A stretch of 64,000 nt of DNA from Carposina sasakii. Lineage: Eukaryota; Arthropoda; Insecta; Lepidoptera; Carposinidae. Made by a program: the position numbers and the translations under genes. The notes beneath the pieces were generated by a model, which was not told the DNA's origin, did not search any database, and saw only the letters and a program-made list of their open reading frames with translations. Positions 33,850-44,559 of this stretch are shown piece after piece. Where the stretch lies: contig CP053170.1 of the NCBI GenBank assembly GCA_014607495.2, forward strand, positions 8,370,001-8,434,000, written 5' to 3'. Each line of letters starts with the position of its first letter. The stretch's first letter is position 1.

Positions 33850-34225
33850 GATCATTTAATTGTACTCGTATTAATTGATTTGTATAAAAGTAATAATAAG
33901 TATTCGATGCTATGTTCGCGCAGAACGCAAACACGCAATATACCAACTCCGTTTCTTTGCGACTCCGCGCAATCCTAACGGTAATGCGATAGTAGTGACA
34001 CCGGCATGCGCAGCCGCCCAGCGAGTCCTGCGATCTAGAGACTCTGCAAGTACATAGTCATAGTAATCAGTGTTCTGTGGTCAATTTGGCGCCGAGAGGC
34101 CGCTCGCATGCGTTCCGAGACGGACTACGTATTTTACATGTTATAGCTTGCATAGACACTTGTCAGTTCAAGAATAAACTAGCAATTAACAAACGGTGTT
34201 ATCATTAGCACATTCTAGCTGTTCC
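33850..34225 (+). other. GC-rich unexplained segment, possible solo LTR
   Basis: A GC-rich centre (33960-34120) is followed by TTTGGCGCCGAGAGGCC, then AATAAA at about 34173 and a short right part. This order resembles promoter, R and U5 parts of an LTR, but no clear TG...CA ends or partner LTR were found. The ORF at 33875-34057 has no known motif. Confidence 0.2.
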
Positions 34226-34314
34226 CACAAAGTAATTGTTTATTTACTATGTTTTATGTCTCTGACAAAATACTGATGATCCCAATGAATAAAAACTAAT
34301 AGAAGAGGTGTTAA

Positions 34315-34392
34315 GAGAGAGAACCCGTCCACAAAACTTTATACTTAAAACTTAATATCATTCCACATTACCCCTTTTAGTTACACCATGTA
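34315..34392. repeat. M2 fragment, degenerate
   Basis: GAGAACCCGTCCACAAAACT and the right end TTTTAGTTACACCATG follow the M2 order. Confidence 0.4.
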
Positions 34393-34494
34393 GTACATAC
34401 TCGTATATCCCTGTAGTACATATATCCCTGCAGTACATATATCCCTGTAGCTGTATAACCTGTAGCATTAAAAAGGTACTATTCAAAGGTAGTT

Positions 34495-35130
34495 AGGCCC
34501 ATTCACTGAACGGGGACCAGATTGAAACTGTTCAGATGGAATCCAGCGCCGTCACGATCCACCAATAACCGAGCCGGGATGATGTATGGCATCGTTGTTG
34601 ACATGGAGCAGTTACGTAGAGGAGGTGTTATAATAATAATACTACAGCTGCTTCTCTTCCCGTGCATACTGCAAGTCAGTAGAGGGATAAGAGGGTCTTG
34701 TTGTTTTGTAGGCGATGGGCTGACCACCTGTCACTACTAACCGAACTTGTACATCTCAACTTTTTTTTATTATTTATTTATTTAACATTGTCATTAGTAC
34801 ATTAATACTACAATTTGCCACTCACGTAGTCCTTATTGGTCTGTCTGGAGTGGCGAGATCGTTCCGTTTACATAATACTATTTCATTAAATATAAGTTTT
34901 TTCTAGGCGACTGTACAAAGTCTCTAATTAGTTCGGCAGGCATTTCGTTAATTATATCCGGTAGCATATACTCCCATGTGCGTGTACCATATACATTGTT
35001 ATAATTTGGCATATATATATATATATATATAACTATACCCTCAAAATTGGTCAGTAGTGGCACCATGTGGTTCTAACGGCTTTTGGTGCTCTGCCTACCC
35101 CGTAAGGGATAAAGGCATGATTATATGTAT
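34495..35130 (-). repeat. R3 repeat, split by a LINE insertion
   Basis: Inverted R3 motifs run to TGTACATCTCAAC at 34760 and resume with AACTATACCCTCAAAATTGG at 35031, ending TAAGGGATAAAGGCATG. The uninterrupted order in 24030-24262 is continuous across this point. Confidence 0.75.
34761..35030 (-). mobile_element. LINE 3' end inserted in R3
   Basis: On the minus strand the insert begins in a TA-rich stretch, encodes YMLPDIINEMPAELIRDF (the C-terminal region of CR1/Jockey-group ORF2 proteins), and ends in an AATAAATAATAAAAAAAA tail. AACT occurs at both edges and is a possible target duplication. A severe 5' truncation is typical of LINE insertion. Confidence 0.7.
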
Positions 35131-35149
35131 GTACTTACACGCGGCGGCG

Positions 35150-35220
35150 GCGGTGTTCCCAAAATAGGGTAGCTAGAACTACAGGATTGTGATTACAGCT
35201 GTATGTTTAGTATAATGAAG
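35150..35220 (+). repeat. R1 fragment
   Basis: GTTCCCAAAATAGGGTAGCT and CTACAGGATTGTGATTACAG. Confidence 0.5.
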
Positions 35221-35276
35221 CCAGCGATAAAAAAGGTAAAAGATAATAACAGTATTAATTTATATATGTATTTAGG

Positions 35277-35403
35277 GCCTATTTTTCCAATATCTATCTG
35301 AAGCATAAGTTAATGCTGACTATATTTTGATAAATTTTTAGAGAAAGAGAGCATCAATACTTTATCCTTCAAATATGCTATCTGGCTATTGAAAATATTG
35401 GCC
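35277..35403. mobile_element. M4 hairpin element with full outer arms
   Basis: GGGCCTATTTTTCCAATATC pairs with the right end TGAAAATATTGGCC; it defines the full extent (about 127 bp) of the family. Confidence 0.72.
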
Positions 35404-36042
35404 TTTAGTTAGTTAATTTTTTAATGTGGGTAAACAAAGCACTAAAGACGCGCACGATGCATACGCTCAATAAAATTGCGGATATTGCGAGTACTGACCT
35501 ATTCCATGGTACTTTGAATAAATTTATAAAAATAACATATATATCGGAGAAACATTGTTTTCCTCGACTTCATCATTAGTAATTGCGTACTTAGTGGGCG
35601 TCATTAGGTTTAAATGCAAGCACGAAACATAATAAAACTGTTTTATACAATTTTAATCAAGAAATAGACAGTATAATGTTGATTTACAATAGTTTAGACC
35701 GAGCAGCGAGTTCAAGGCGCCTACCTTACTTAAAACAAACTTCAATAACACTCAACTTCCAGAAAACTATACACTCACTTCTCAAAAAAAACATAACAGC
35801 CCGCATGGCTTCAGTACTAGTGGCGCCACGACCCCGCTCGAAGCATGTGCTTTGCTCTGATTGGTCATTACATAAACAATATTCACGACTATAATTAGAT
35901 TAGTAAGGTTTTTAAACATAAGAAAAATGTTACAAATAAAATTAACATTTTAGAAATAAATTACAATGTAAACAATTAATATTTTGCGTTACGCATACAA
36001 ATAACAATCAACTAGACTCATAGTTTCCTCCGACATGTATAT

Positions 36043-36203
36043 CAGTGGTACCCAATTAGTGGTTGTATTGTATTTTGATAGTAATACATTCTAAATACTT
36101 ACATCTGATTTCATCTCTTATTTATCGTTCCTGCAATAAGGGGTACGTGAGTTTGAGGTCTTTCTTAGAGTGGTACGTAGAAAAAACTAATTGGGAACCA
36201 CTG
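36043..36203. mobile_element. hAT-type MITE, 161 bp, perfect 8-bp TSD
   Basis: CAGTGGTACCCAATTAGTGG and the inverted end CAGTGGTTCCCAATTAGTTT bound it; ATGTATAT is duplicated at 36035-36042 and 36204-36211. Confidence 0.92.
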
Positions 36204-36931
36204 ATGTATATCATTGTTACACTTAAGTAGAAATTTACTTCTCTATCGTGGTAGGTTAAACCTGTCAAGATAGCAGTAAGGTATGAAATAAATATATAAA
36301 TAAATAAAAATACCATAAACATACTGTACTATTAGGTGCACTGGTCCTTCGAACCGGATCAAGGAGTGCCATTTGTAAATGAAACTGTACTTTTTGTCGA
36401 TGACATGTCGCTAAGTAAGTTTTAATAAATTATTTTTATTATTTTTCTTTACACCTAGGAAAATATTTAATCAGCAGACTATATTGGTTATCGCGGTTCC
36501 TCTACGTAACTGCTTTGGTCTTCGCTTTAGACACAAGGGTTCAGCACTACCAACATATATCTGTTCCCTACATAGTGCCGCTAGTGGAGCGCTTAGTGTT
36601 TAGGTTTAAGACTCTTTACAAAGAAAAATGGGTTAGTTCCAATTTTGGCCACCGGTGAGACAACTTGGCACGTTTAGCTCCATAGGCTTGCTTAGTCATA
36701 TGCTTACAAAAGCTGCGGTTTTTTAGGTTTTCTAGGTTATAATGGATTTTAATTTCATTTCACTTTAGGGGCTAGAACGGTATATATAAAACGGTTTTCT
36801 AAAACAGGTTCAGGCTAACTTTAATAACTTTGTGGGTTTCGAAGAACCGATACCGTGTAAGCTTTTGAAAAAAAAGAACCAAAATAGCGTAGTGATTAAA
36901 CTTTAGAACAGAAATTTTAACCTTATGATTG

Positions 36932-37130
36932 CGGGGCTTCACTAGAATACATCAGCAACATCTCCTTCCGTGCATGTCGTAAGAGACGACGAAGGATCTC
37001 GGACCGAAATGGGGTAGTCAGAACTGCAGGATCATAAAAGAGATCTCACAGCCACGTTTGGAATTTGCCAGATGTTAATGATCAGTAAGAAAGCTTATAT
37101 ATTGCCTGAGAGAATGCCCTAGCTCCTAAG
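36932..37130. repeat. R1 repeats in head-to-head arrangement
   Basis: 36932-37000 is an inverted R1 right end (GGGGCTTCACTAGAATACAT); 37001-37130 is a forward R1 left and middle part (GAACTGCAGGATCATAAAAG). The join suggests inversion within one copy or insertion of one into another. Confidence 0.6.
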
Positions 37131-37431
37131 CCTAATACACCAGCTAGAATCAGGCTGTGGGGTATGCTTCATTTACTGTTATATTTCATAGCATATATTT
37201 TGTAAACTTTCCCATTAATAGTATCTCCTCCCACAAATATCCGAGGTCATATAATACGGTTAACGGAAAATGTCGGCTCCATAATTCTGGAGTTAACGAC
37301 CACTTGAGATGGTAATGCGATGTATTTTACGACTATCAGCTCACTCACAGGCTATGCTGTGTCATTTTGTGTTTTTTAACATGTGATTATTAGTTTCCTA
37401 TGCTGGATGCGAAGATTTATGGAATACATGG

Positions 37432-37600
37432 GGTACATCTCATGCAGCACGAAACGCAGGCGTACTCTCAGATGATAAGCTTGCAAATTGTTACTATTAG
37501 ATTACATCTGTCCTCGTTGTGCTAATCGTGTCTGTAGGATCTCCTATATGATCCAGCAGTTCTGGTTACCGCCGTTCGGGAACACAGCCGTGTGATATAT
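37432..37600 (-). repeat. R1 repeat, left two thirds
   Basis: Inverted motifs from GATGATAAGCTTGCAAATTG to CGGGAACACAGCCGTGTG. Confidence 0.65.
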
Positions 37601-38065
37601 GTAAGAGTAAATATGTTTTGACTCAATAATGAAGCTAAAGGCACTGGAACTGCCGTATTGGCTAACCTTTTTTCGCCAAGATAAACTTTAATGACTACCA
37701 GGCCTTCATAAATTTGAAGAGCTTCGTCACGCTCGATTTGCAGTGTGGCAAATATAAAGTTTTTATATGATCACACACTTTCGCGTCCGGGGCGGTGGTA
37801 AGTGGTAACTGTATACCTCAAAGTAGTGTAACGACAAATTTCTTTGTTTGCCACGTAGACTCCAGCGACGCTTGTTGATTAGTTTAGGTTAGGGAACTGG
37901 ATAGACACGTTTTGAACATAATCGCCATAGTCATCTCACCGGCTCCTACCGCCTATTATATCGCATTACTGAGTTATGTAGGTACTAACGCTGCATGGAA
38001 TTTGATATCGCAGTTTTACTGGTAAGAAAGATATGAAATAGGCTGTCTGTGGCATCAGAAAATAA

Positions 38066-38172
38066 ATATATACATATACTTAGACTGCACCATAGTGGTT
38101 TACCACGACTCTAGACCTTAGGTATCTAAAGGATCTTAGTGTGGAACTAAGTCAAAGTGTATGAGTATTTAT
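38066..38172 (+). repeat. SINE-B tail fragment
   Basis: CTAGACCTTAGGTATCTAAA and GGATCTTAGTGTGGAACTAA match the SINE-B body. Confidence 0.5.
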
Positions 38173-38339
38173 TAGAATACCAATATAATTTCGTTAAAGC
38201 TATTTCAGTCATCATATTTTAAATTTAACACAAAACCCAGCAATTACTATAAATACCCCACTACAAGCCAGTAAAAGGTCAATTATGTACATAAATGTTA
38301 TTCCAAGGCCCCAAAACATTCTATATTTACGATAATAAT

Positions 38340-38578
38340 AAAACTAGGGACGTTTTCTCGTTAGCGCAGCGTAATGGCGGCCGTTTTGGCGCGAAAACAA
38401 CCCGGATCCGCCATCTTCCTATTTAGAAAATAAACGGAACAAGATATATAACCTACAATTTGGAAGCATAATTTGCAAAGTTAGCTATGTTATTATATTA
38501 AGACAGTTGCTCCAGCGAAAGCTCTTAGCTAGAAACAAGAAATGAGTAGCTCCGATAGTTTTGTTGCTGGGCTGTGCG
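38340..38578 (+). promoter_or_regulatory. Candidate promoter/5' UTR upstream of the DPP6/DPP10-type gene
   Basis: The stretch is not similar to any repeat family in the window and is locally GC-rich around 38371-38420 (for example GGCGGCCGTTTTGGCG). CCGCCATCTT at 38408-38417 matches the YY1/Pho core in reverse. It lies just before the candidate first exon. No TATA box was evident. Confidence 0.25.
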
Positions 38579-38629
38579 ATGGGCGGCTACTCGCGAGTCG
38601 TGCCATTTGCTGGCGATATGAAATTACAG
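38579..38629 (+). CDS. Candidate first coding exon of the DPP6/DPP10-type gene
   Basis: ATG with G at -3 and G at +4 opens 17 codons, MGGYSRVVPFAGDMKLQ, and ends CAG/GTAGCG in phase 0, which is the phase needed by the exon at 40226. An in-frame TGA sits at 38543-38545, so this is the first ATG of that frame. The family typically has short, alternative cytoplasmic N-termini encoded by their own first exons. Against it: another ATG at 38542 overlaps in a different frame, and the donor is not the strongest. This is an inference from phase and position only. Confidence 0.4.
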
Positions 38630-38750
38630 GTAGCGCAATATGTACCCTGGTGCCTTTACTTGTGTGACGGTGACAACTGTCCTTTCATGTGGCCATAATT
38701 GCCGAACTGTGACAAAGTGTGGTAAAATGGTCGTACCATACACAAATATC

Positions 38751-38835
38751 AGCCTATTACAGTCTACTGCTGGAAGAAGGCCTCCCCTAGGGCACGACAC
38801 AAAACTATAGGGTGGTACAATAGTTTACTAAAATG
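38751..38835 (+). repeat. R2 repeat, 5' part
   Basis: CAGCCTATTACAGTCTACTG and GGCCTCCCCTAGGGCACG. It lies between the candidate and the firm exon of the DPP6/DPP10-type gene. Confidence 0.65.
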
Positions 38836-38976
38836 CTGAAATAAACTGTGGCCAGACTATAGCACTCTTTAGTGGATGGATTTATGTGGAACCAAATGAA
38901 AATGTATGAAGAAATGTTCAAGTTATGTCGACATTAGCTACAGTGTCAACAAGCAGCAAAATCAGCAGGATAGCTA

Positions 38977-40225
38977 TTACATTCCCCCTTTAGCCCTTGA
39001 AGCGACAACCTTGGTATAAGGGAAAGGGAAGGACGAGGAAATGACAGGACTATACGAAGAACATAAAACTATTTTCGGGAAGTTTTGCGGATATTCATAA
39101 CAAGATAAATCTGGCAGAATGTTGGATATATTTAGGCACTTATGAACTTGGCTTGACACGCTGCCGTGAAAGAATAATTTTGTGTAAAAACTTTTGTCTA
39201 TTAAATGAAATTGTATTAGATAGGTATGCGACAACAGGCATATTTTGAGAAACCAGACCCGAGCATTTAAAAAATCACTAGATAAATAAAAATGTCGCCA
39301 ACAACCGTATTCAGGATTATAGTGAAAGAATAATAAAACCCAACACATTTTCTAGCGTGAAAACTTTTCGAGATAATAACTATTGTAAAATATACAACTT
39401 GCTCAAAATCTCTCCATACAAAAGGCATGTAATGAGGCACGCTCAAGTAACTAAGTAGATATATGCACGTAAAAGAACTAGAAACTACTTACAATTGAGG
39501 CTACTACATCATTATGGCTTATCCGTAACTATATACCTTCGTCAAAGGATATTTTTCACACCAAAAATACGTGGCGAATCGCCTGAAAAGAGTTACCAAC
39601 ATGATTTATAATGCAAAAGCGAACATTTTCAAAGGTTTTTTCCGATCGATATTCGTATATTGAATTTTGGGACAAGAATTAATACGTGGTAATTTATCAA
39701 TGTTATAATATGTCACAAAGTTATTTATAGTGGCTCGTGAAGCATCGTGGCTAGAAACTATTGAACGAAAGTTAACGAGATGACAGCTTAATGGTGGGTG
39801 GGTAGTTGGAAAAAGAAAAATGGTTTGATTGTAGACGTAGAAAACTTAGGCAAATTATACCTTCCAATGATTACCTATATATATTTGTAGTCAGTAATTT
39901 GTATTATTGTGTAGCAAAATATCAATAGGTACACGTATAACATTGTTTATTGTATACCTATATTTTCTTCTATCGAAGATGTGCAGTGAAGCAAATACAT
40001 TACCCATGTTTAATCACCTTTCTGCCGCCCTATATTTTCCCAAAGAAAACTTAAAGACCAGAATTATGAAAGAGATCATCAGGCTAGATTATCGTTTGGG
40101 CTCTCGTAGACTCTTACACCATACATGTAAGAAGATTCTTCTAGTAAAGTTCTCTATTAGCTCAGGCCTAAGCTAAGAATAAACATACCATAAACAACCT
40201 GACTTAACCACAACCATCGTTTCAG
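38977..40225. other. Probable intron, nothing recognised
   Basis: Mostly AT-rich unique sequence. ORFs at 38977-39348 (-, 123 codons) and 39907-40176 (+) show no motif and rich A/T codons. Confidence 0.3.
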
Positions 40226-40439
40226 AAGCTGGTAGTGGGCGGTCCCAACCAGCGGAACTGGCGAGGCATCCTCATCGCACTCCTGGTGATTGTTGCGGTC
40301 CTGGCCCTGATCGTCACGTCGGTGGTGCTTCTGACCCCTCCGGATGAAGGGCCCAGGGTCAAGGGCAGGCGGCTGAGGATACAGGATCTGCTGAATGAAG
40401 ACCTCGTGCCGGTCAGATGGAATGGTACTTGGATCTCTG
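40226..40439 (+). CDS. DPP6/DPP10-type dipeptidyl-peptidase-like protein, transmembrane exon
   Basis: An acceptor ending in GTTTCAG opens 71 codons plus one base, ending before the donor GTAAGT. The product reads KLVVGGPNQRNWRGIL and then a single hydrophobic helix of about 22 residues ending VTSVVLLTP, followed by a basic stretch and IQDLLNEDLVPVRWNGTWIS. The NQRNW-R/K-GI motif directly before the helix and VTSV-LLTP after it are hallmarks I know from DPP6/DPP10 and their insect orthologs, type II membrane proteins of the DPP4 family; the vertebrate members lack peptidase activity and act as Kv4 (Shal) channel partners. That function is family knowledge, not shown here. The exon is far richer in GC than its surroundings. 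The beta-propeller and hydrolase exons were not found in the remaining 23 kb. Confidence 0.85.
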
Positions 40440-41170
40440 GTAAGTGTTTTTAGTTATTTTTTGGTTTGATAAGTGCTCGCAAATAGATAAAAAACATAGG
40501 GTAATTTTGTTGAACTATACAAACATTAGATCAACATGAAAGTTTGGTCTTCGAAAGTGTAAAAGAGATTTTACCTCATAAAAGTGTGGAGCCAACTCCG
40601 TTTGCCCTTTCAAACTACTAGAATCACAGAACACTGAAAGAGTGCTCCAAATGAAGTTTCCTCTTCGACAGAGTATGTGGAAAGTTGGAACGTTTTTCTA
40701 CACCATTTTATCACGCTTATATGTTAAAAAACTAAAAAAATTACCTAAATTAATCTACATGGTATTGTGAATGACGATTTAAAATCCATCCATACATAGG
40801 TATACCAAAACGTCTGCGAAATCTAAAACCAATAACCAACTGTTATCGGAATAAAAAACGCAAACCAACATCGATACCCGAATGGAAACCGAATAATATA
40901 CTTATGATAGATATCAATTTAGCATTTCCCTTCGGGAGTAAAAACGAGCGAATAAATCTCAATTCAGTCGACCATAAAATACAGTTCTAATAAAACTGAA
41001 TAAACCACGACCTCAGGTTTTCGTAACTTCACTTGAATGCTATTGTATTTAGGAATGAAATATATGTTTTTGTTTTAGTTAGAAACTCACACTACGAGTA
41101 TAGCCTAGAATGGAAAGTTTTCAAGCTCTGCTTAATTTATTTCACAAATAAATAGGTAGGAATAAAGGGA
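40440..41170. other. Probable intron following the DPP6/DPP10-type exon
   Basis: No repeat family or coding stretch was recognised; AT-rich sequence. Confidence 0.35.
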
Positions 41171-41171
41171 T

Positions 41172-41290
41172 TACATCATCAGCCTATTGCAGTCCACTGC
41201 TGGACGTAGGCCTCCCCCAGGGCACGCCACAAGACTGCCATGGGGGGTATCTGCCCATAGTCACCACGTTATACCGTATATACTCGTAAT
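41172..41290 (+). repeat. R2 repeat, 5' part
   Basis: CAGCCTATTGCAGTCCACTG, GGCACGCCACAAGACTGCCA and GCCCATAGTCACCACG. Confidence 0.75.
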
Positions 41291-41399
41291 AACTATTCCT
41301 AGCGTCCACGCATCCTCTAGTTTCATGAAACTGCAACTAGTTACTATCAGACAGGTTAATATTTATGCAAACTATTGCCTGTGCGGAGGCGGGGTTTTA

Positions 41400-41725
41400 C
41401 GAGTACATCGTAAGAGTGGACTAAAGAACTCACGAGTGTTCCCTCAGGCGACAAGCTAGCAACTTGTCACTGATCATTAACATCTGCTCAAGTAGCATGA
41501 CCAGTGAATCACGATATGATAAACCGTATATCGACATGAAGTCTGTCAGAATACGATAAATATTGCCGCCATGTTGAATTTTGTATAGAGACGATACGAT
41601 ATCGTACGATACGATATCCACGATGCGTGGTCATGCTAGGGGGGCTGACTCCGCAATACTAAACGTGGCTGTAAGGATGTCCATTGTGATCTTGCAGCTC
41701 TGGCTACCCTATTTTGGGAATTCTG
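41400..41725 (-). repeat. R1 repeat split by M3
   Basis: The inverted R1 motifs CAGGCGACAAGCTAGCAACT and GATCATTAACATCTGC lie left of the M3 copy, and TAAACGTGGCTGTAAGG and CTTGCAGCTCTGGCTACCC right of it. Confidence 0.7.
41493..41638. mobile_element. M3 TIR element inserted in R1
   Basis: TAGCATGACC to GGTCATGCTA, opposite in orientation to the other two copies; the internal palindrome is at 41591-41619. Confidence 0.8.
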
Positions 41726-41771
41726 TCATGTTATTTTTTGTATGTATATCACAGTATTTAACTTTGGAATC

Positions 41772-42808
41772 ATCATCATCATTTACAGCCTTGAGAAGTC
41801 CACTGTTGGACATAGGCCTCCCCCAACAACCTCCACTCCGACCGGTCGGAAGCAGCCTGCATCCAACCGACGCCCGCGACCCTGGCCAGGTCGTCCGTCC
41901 ACCTCGCGGGTGGCCTTCCCACGTTGCGCTTGCCGAAACGTGGTATCCAATCTAGAACTTTCCGACTCCATCAGCCATCAGTTCTTCGAGCTATGTGCCC
42001 TGCCCAATGCCACTTCAGCTTGCTGGACCATTGAGCTATGTCAGTGATCTTTGTACGTTTGCGGATCTCCTCATTTCTGATTCGATCACGCAAAGAGATC
42101 CCAAGCATAGCTCTCTCCATCGCTAGCTGTGCGATCCTGAGCTTTTTTATAAGGCATATAGTTAGAGACCACGTCTCGGCACCGTAGGTCACCACCGGCA
42201 GCACGCACTGGTTGAATACCTTCGTCTTTAAGGACTGGGGTATCTTGGACACAAATAAGCTTCGTAGTTTCCCGAACGCTGCCCAGCCGAGTTGGATTCG
42301 CCGATTTACCTCCTTCTCAAAGTTGGACCTACCTAGTTTGACCGTTTGTCCCAGGTAAATATACTCGTCAACGAGCGTCGAGCTCCCAACTAGTACAGGA
42401 GTGGGCGGCACATGGACGTTCGACATGATCTTCGTCTTGTCCATGTTCATCTTCAGGCCCACCTGTTGGGTGACTCGATTGAGGCCATCGAGCATTGTGC
42501 TTAGATTCTTCAGCGATTCTGCCATGACCACGTTGTCTGCCAATCGAAGGTGAGTGATGTATTCGGCATTGATATTGATGCCGTGTCCTTTCTATTCGAG
42601 AAGCTTAAAGGCGTCTTCCACTGCATTAGTGAAGAGCTTCGGAGAAATAACATCTCCTTGTCTCACTCCCCTCTGCAATGAAATCGGCTCAGTGCTCCGC
42701 TCCTGTACTCGTACCGACATGGTGGCGTTGCTGTATAAACACTTCAGCACTTCGATATATCGATAGTCAATATGGCACCGCTGGAGAGACTGCAGCACTC
42801 CACTTTGG
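41772..42808 (-). mobile_element. RTE-type LINE, 5'-truncated
   Basis: The element ends on the minus strand in a TGATGATGATG tail, common for RTE LINEs. Its 5' break is near 42808, where similarity to the reverse transcriptase starts. Confidence 0.85.
41779..42808 (-). pseudogene. RTE reverse transcriptase C-terminal part, two stops and a changed catalytic box
   Basis: A single frame runs from about 42808 to a TGA at 41779-41781, interrupted only by TAG at 42592-42594 and TGA at 41971-41973. In order: VLQSLQRCHIDYRYIEVLKC; RGVRQGDVISPKLF; EYITHLRLADNVVMAES; VGLKMNMDKTKIM; YIYLGQTVKLGRSNFEKEVN; AQLAMERAMLGISLRDRIRN; KLKWHWAGHIARRTDG; GRPPARWTDDL; and GEAYVQQWTSQGCK at the end. The catalytic FADD of the family reads LADN (42532-42543). 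The stops correspond to expected Trp and Arg codons. Confidence 0.9.
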
Positions 42809-43191
42809 AATATAAAAACAAAACAGTCGGCTTTATTTAAACCAAAAAGTTCCATCAAAATTTCAATTATTCCTGGCACCTGTGCCGCGGAAGGGTCTAA
42901 TTATAATTAACCATGATTGTGGAGCCCTAAAAGTGACTCGGCAGAAGGGTACCGAGGAAATCCATTAGTGTTCGTAAACAGAGAGCTTTTAAAACCTTCT
43001 GGCAATTTACAAATGATTTTTATATTTTTGGCATCACTCTTTTAGATGGAAGGATGGAATTGGAAAAGGCAGTGTTAGTTCGTCTAGTTATGTATATTGG
43101 CTTCAGTTTTCTGCCAGTTTCTCAAACATTGATCAATAGTAACTGTTACTGGGACTTTGACTGGGATTGACAGAATGATATTTGGATTTTT

Positions 43192-43440
43192 GACGGCCGA
43201 TTGGTCTAGTAGGTAGTGACCCTGCCTACGACGCCATAGGTCCTGGGTTCGAATCCCGGTAAGTGCAAACATTGATATGATGAATATTGATATTTGTTTC
43301 CGAGTCATGGATGTTTCTATACTGATATATGTATTTATATACTGTTACTTAGTACCCACGACACAAGACCTTAGGGATCTTAGTGTGGGACTAGGTTAAT
43401 GTGTTGTGTAGTGTGTGAATAAAAAAAAATTAAAAAAAAT
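43192..43440 (+). mobile_element. SINE-B, full length
   Basis: GACGGCCGATTGGTCTAGTA head, B box GGTTCGAATCC, body, and GTGTGTGAATAAAAAAAAAT tail. This is the cleanest copy in the window. Confidence 0.88.
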
Positions 43441-43525
43441 ATTTTGACAGTCAAACTGATACAATTTTATCTTTGTACTTGCCTTCGTGCACGTTCACTA
43501 TATCCTATATGGATCGTAAAGAAAA

Positions 43526-43660
43526 TACTACAGGCACGTTTGGCATCGGGGCTGAATATAAATGTCCAGTAACAAAGTTGGGCTAGCTTATCATCTGATT
43601 GAATGCCCGAGTTTCTTAGTGGACTCTTACGACATGCACGGAAGGAGATGCAGCTGATGT
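43526..43660 (+). repeat. R1 repeat, right two thirds
   Basis: CAGGCACGTTTGGCATCGGG through GACTCTTACGACATGCACGG. Confidence 0.65.
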
Positions 43661-44084
43661 GTTCTGGGAGAAAGTTATGTCATTAATTTCAAAGTAACTT
43701 TAACTATTTTTTTAGATACATTTTATTTCTGCTGGACGCTTCTTTAGAATATTGGTAAAAAGAGCTTTTACGAATGGAGTGTACTAGTATTTTTCTATGT
43801 ACAGCGGATGATCACGAGTTACCCATCTATAAAATTTGAATGTAAAACAACATTTGGAATGAACACTTATTGTTCATTGCAATGTTGTTGAACATAAACA
43901 TGTGAACTTTATTTACATTAATAAACTCGTTCATTAATTATTTCAGGGCCGGTGGGTTACTGAGAGAATATAGGAAAGGTCATTAAAGAAGGGGTATTAA
44001 ACACTCATGGGTTTAATATCACATTGTACCCGCATTATAGTTAAGCAATTTTTAACAAACTTATCAATATAACCTCTTTATACT

Positions 44085-44210
44085 ATGTTAAGCTATGGTT
44101 TCCTTTAAGATAAAAAGTAGCCTTTCTAATGTCCTTCCTCAGGCTCTAGACTACCTGTGTTCTAAATTTCATCTAAATCGGTTCAGTAGTTTTATTAGTA
44201 AGGATTAGTA
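44085..44210 (-). mobile_element. Helitron 5' fragment, degraded
   Basis: TCCTCAGGCTCTAGACTACC and TATTAGTAAGGA match the element at 3601-3774 in the same orientation. Confidence 0.5.
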
Positions 44211-44230
44211 CACGCAGTGAGAGTTTAGAG

Positions 44231-44433
44231 CAGTGGTTTCCAACTTATTTTGTCTACTGCACACTTGGAAAATAATTTTTTTTAGCGCCCCCATTTTTTC
44301 ACCTACTTAAAAACTAGTATAACTCCCCAAGCCTCTACACAACACCCCAATTTTTTTTCTGGGTCTCCTACCGCCCCCCTTTAAGCCTGCAGCGCCCATA
44401 AGGGGGCGTTATTGTCCACTTTGGAAAAGGCTG
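44231..44433. mobile_element. hAT-type MITE, 203 bp
   Basis: CAGTGGTTTCCAACTT at the left and an inverted right end CAGCCTTTTCCAAAGTGG. The flanks GTTTAGAG and GTTTAGAA agree in 7 of 8 bases. Confidence 0.85.
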
Positions 44434-44559
44434 GTTTAGAACAACAACCAGTATCAGTGTTGAAAGCAATTTTAAGCTTCGTATCGTATAGAACGTGAGT
44501 GAAATCTCCGCTAGAGTCTATTAATATTTTATAGCGCATTATACACGTAATAAACGTGA

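Noticed and set aside
38977..39348. 123-codon ORF on the minus strand
   Set aside because: No motif, no splice context, composition of random AT-rich sequence; treated as chance.
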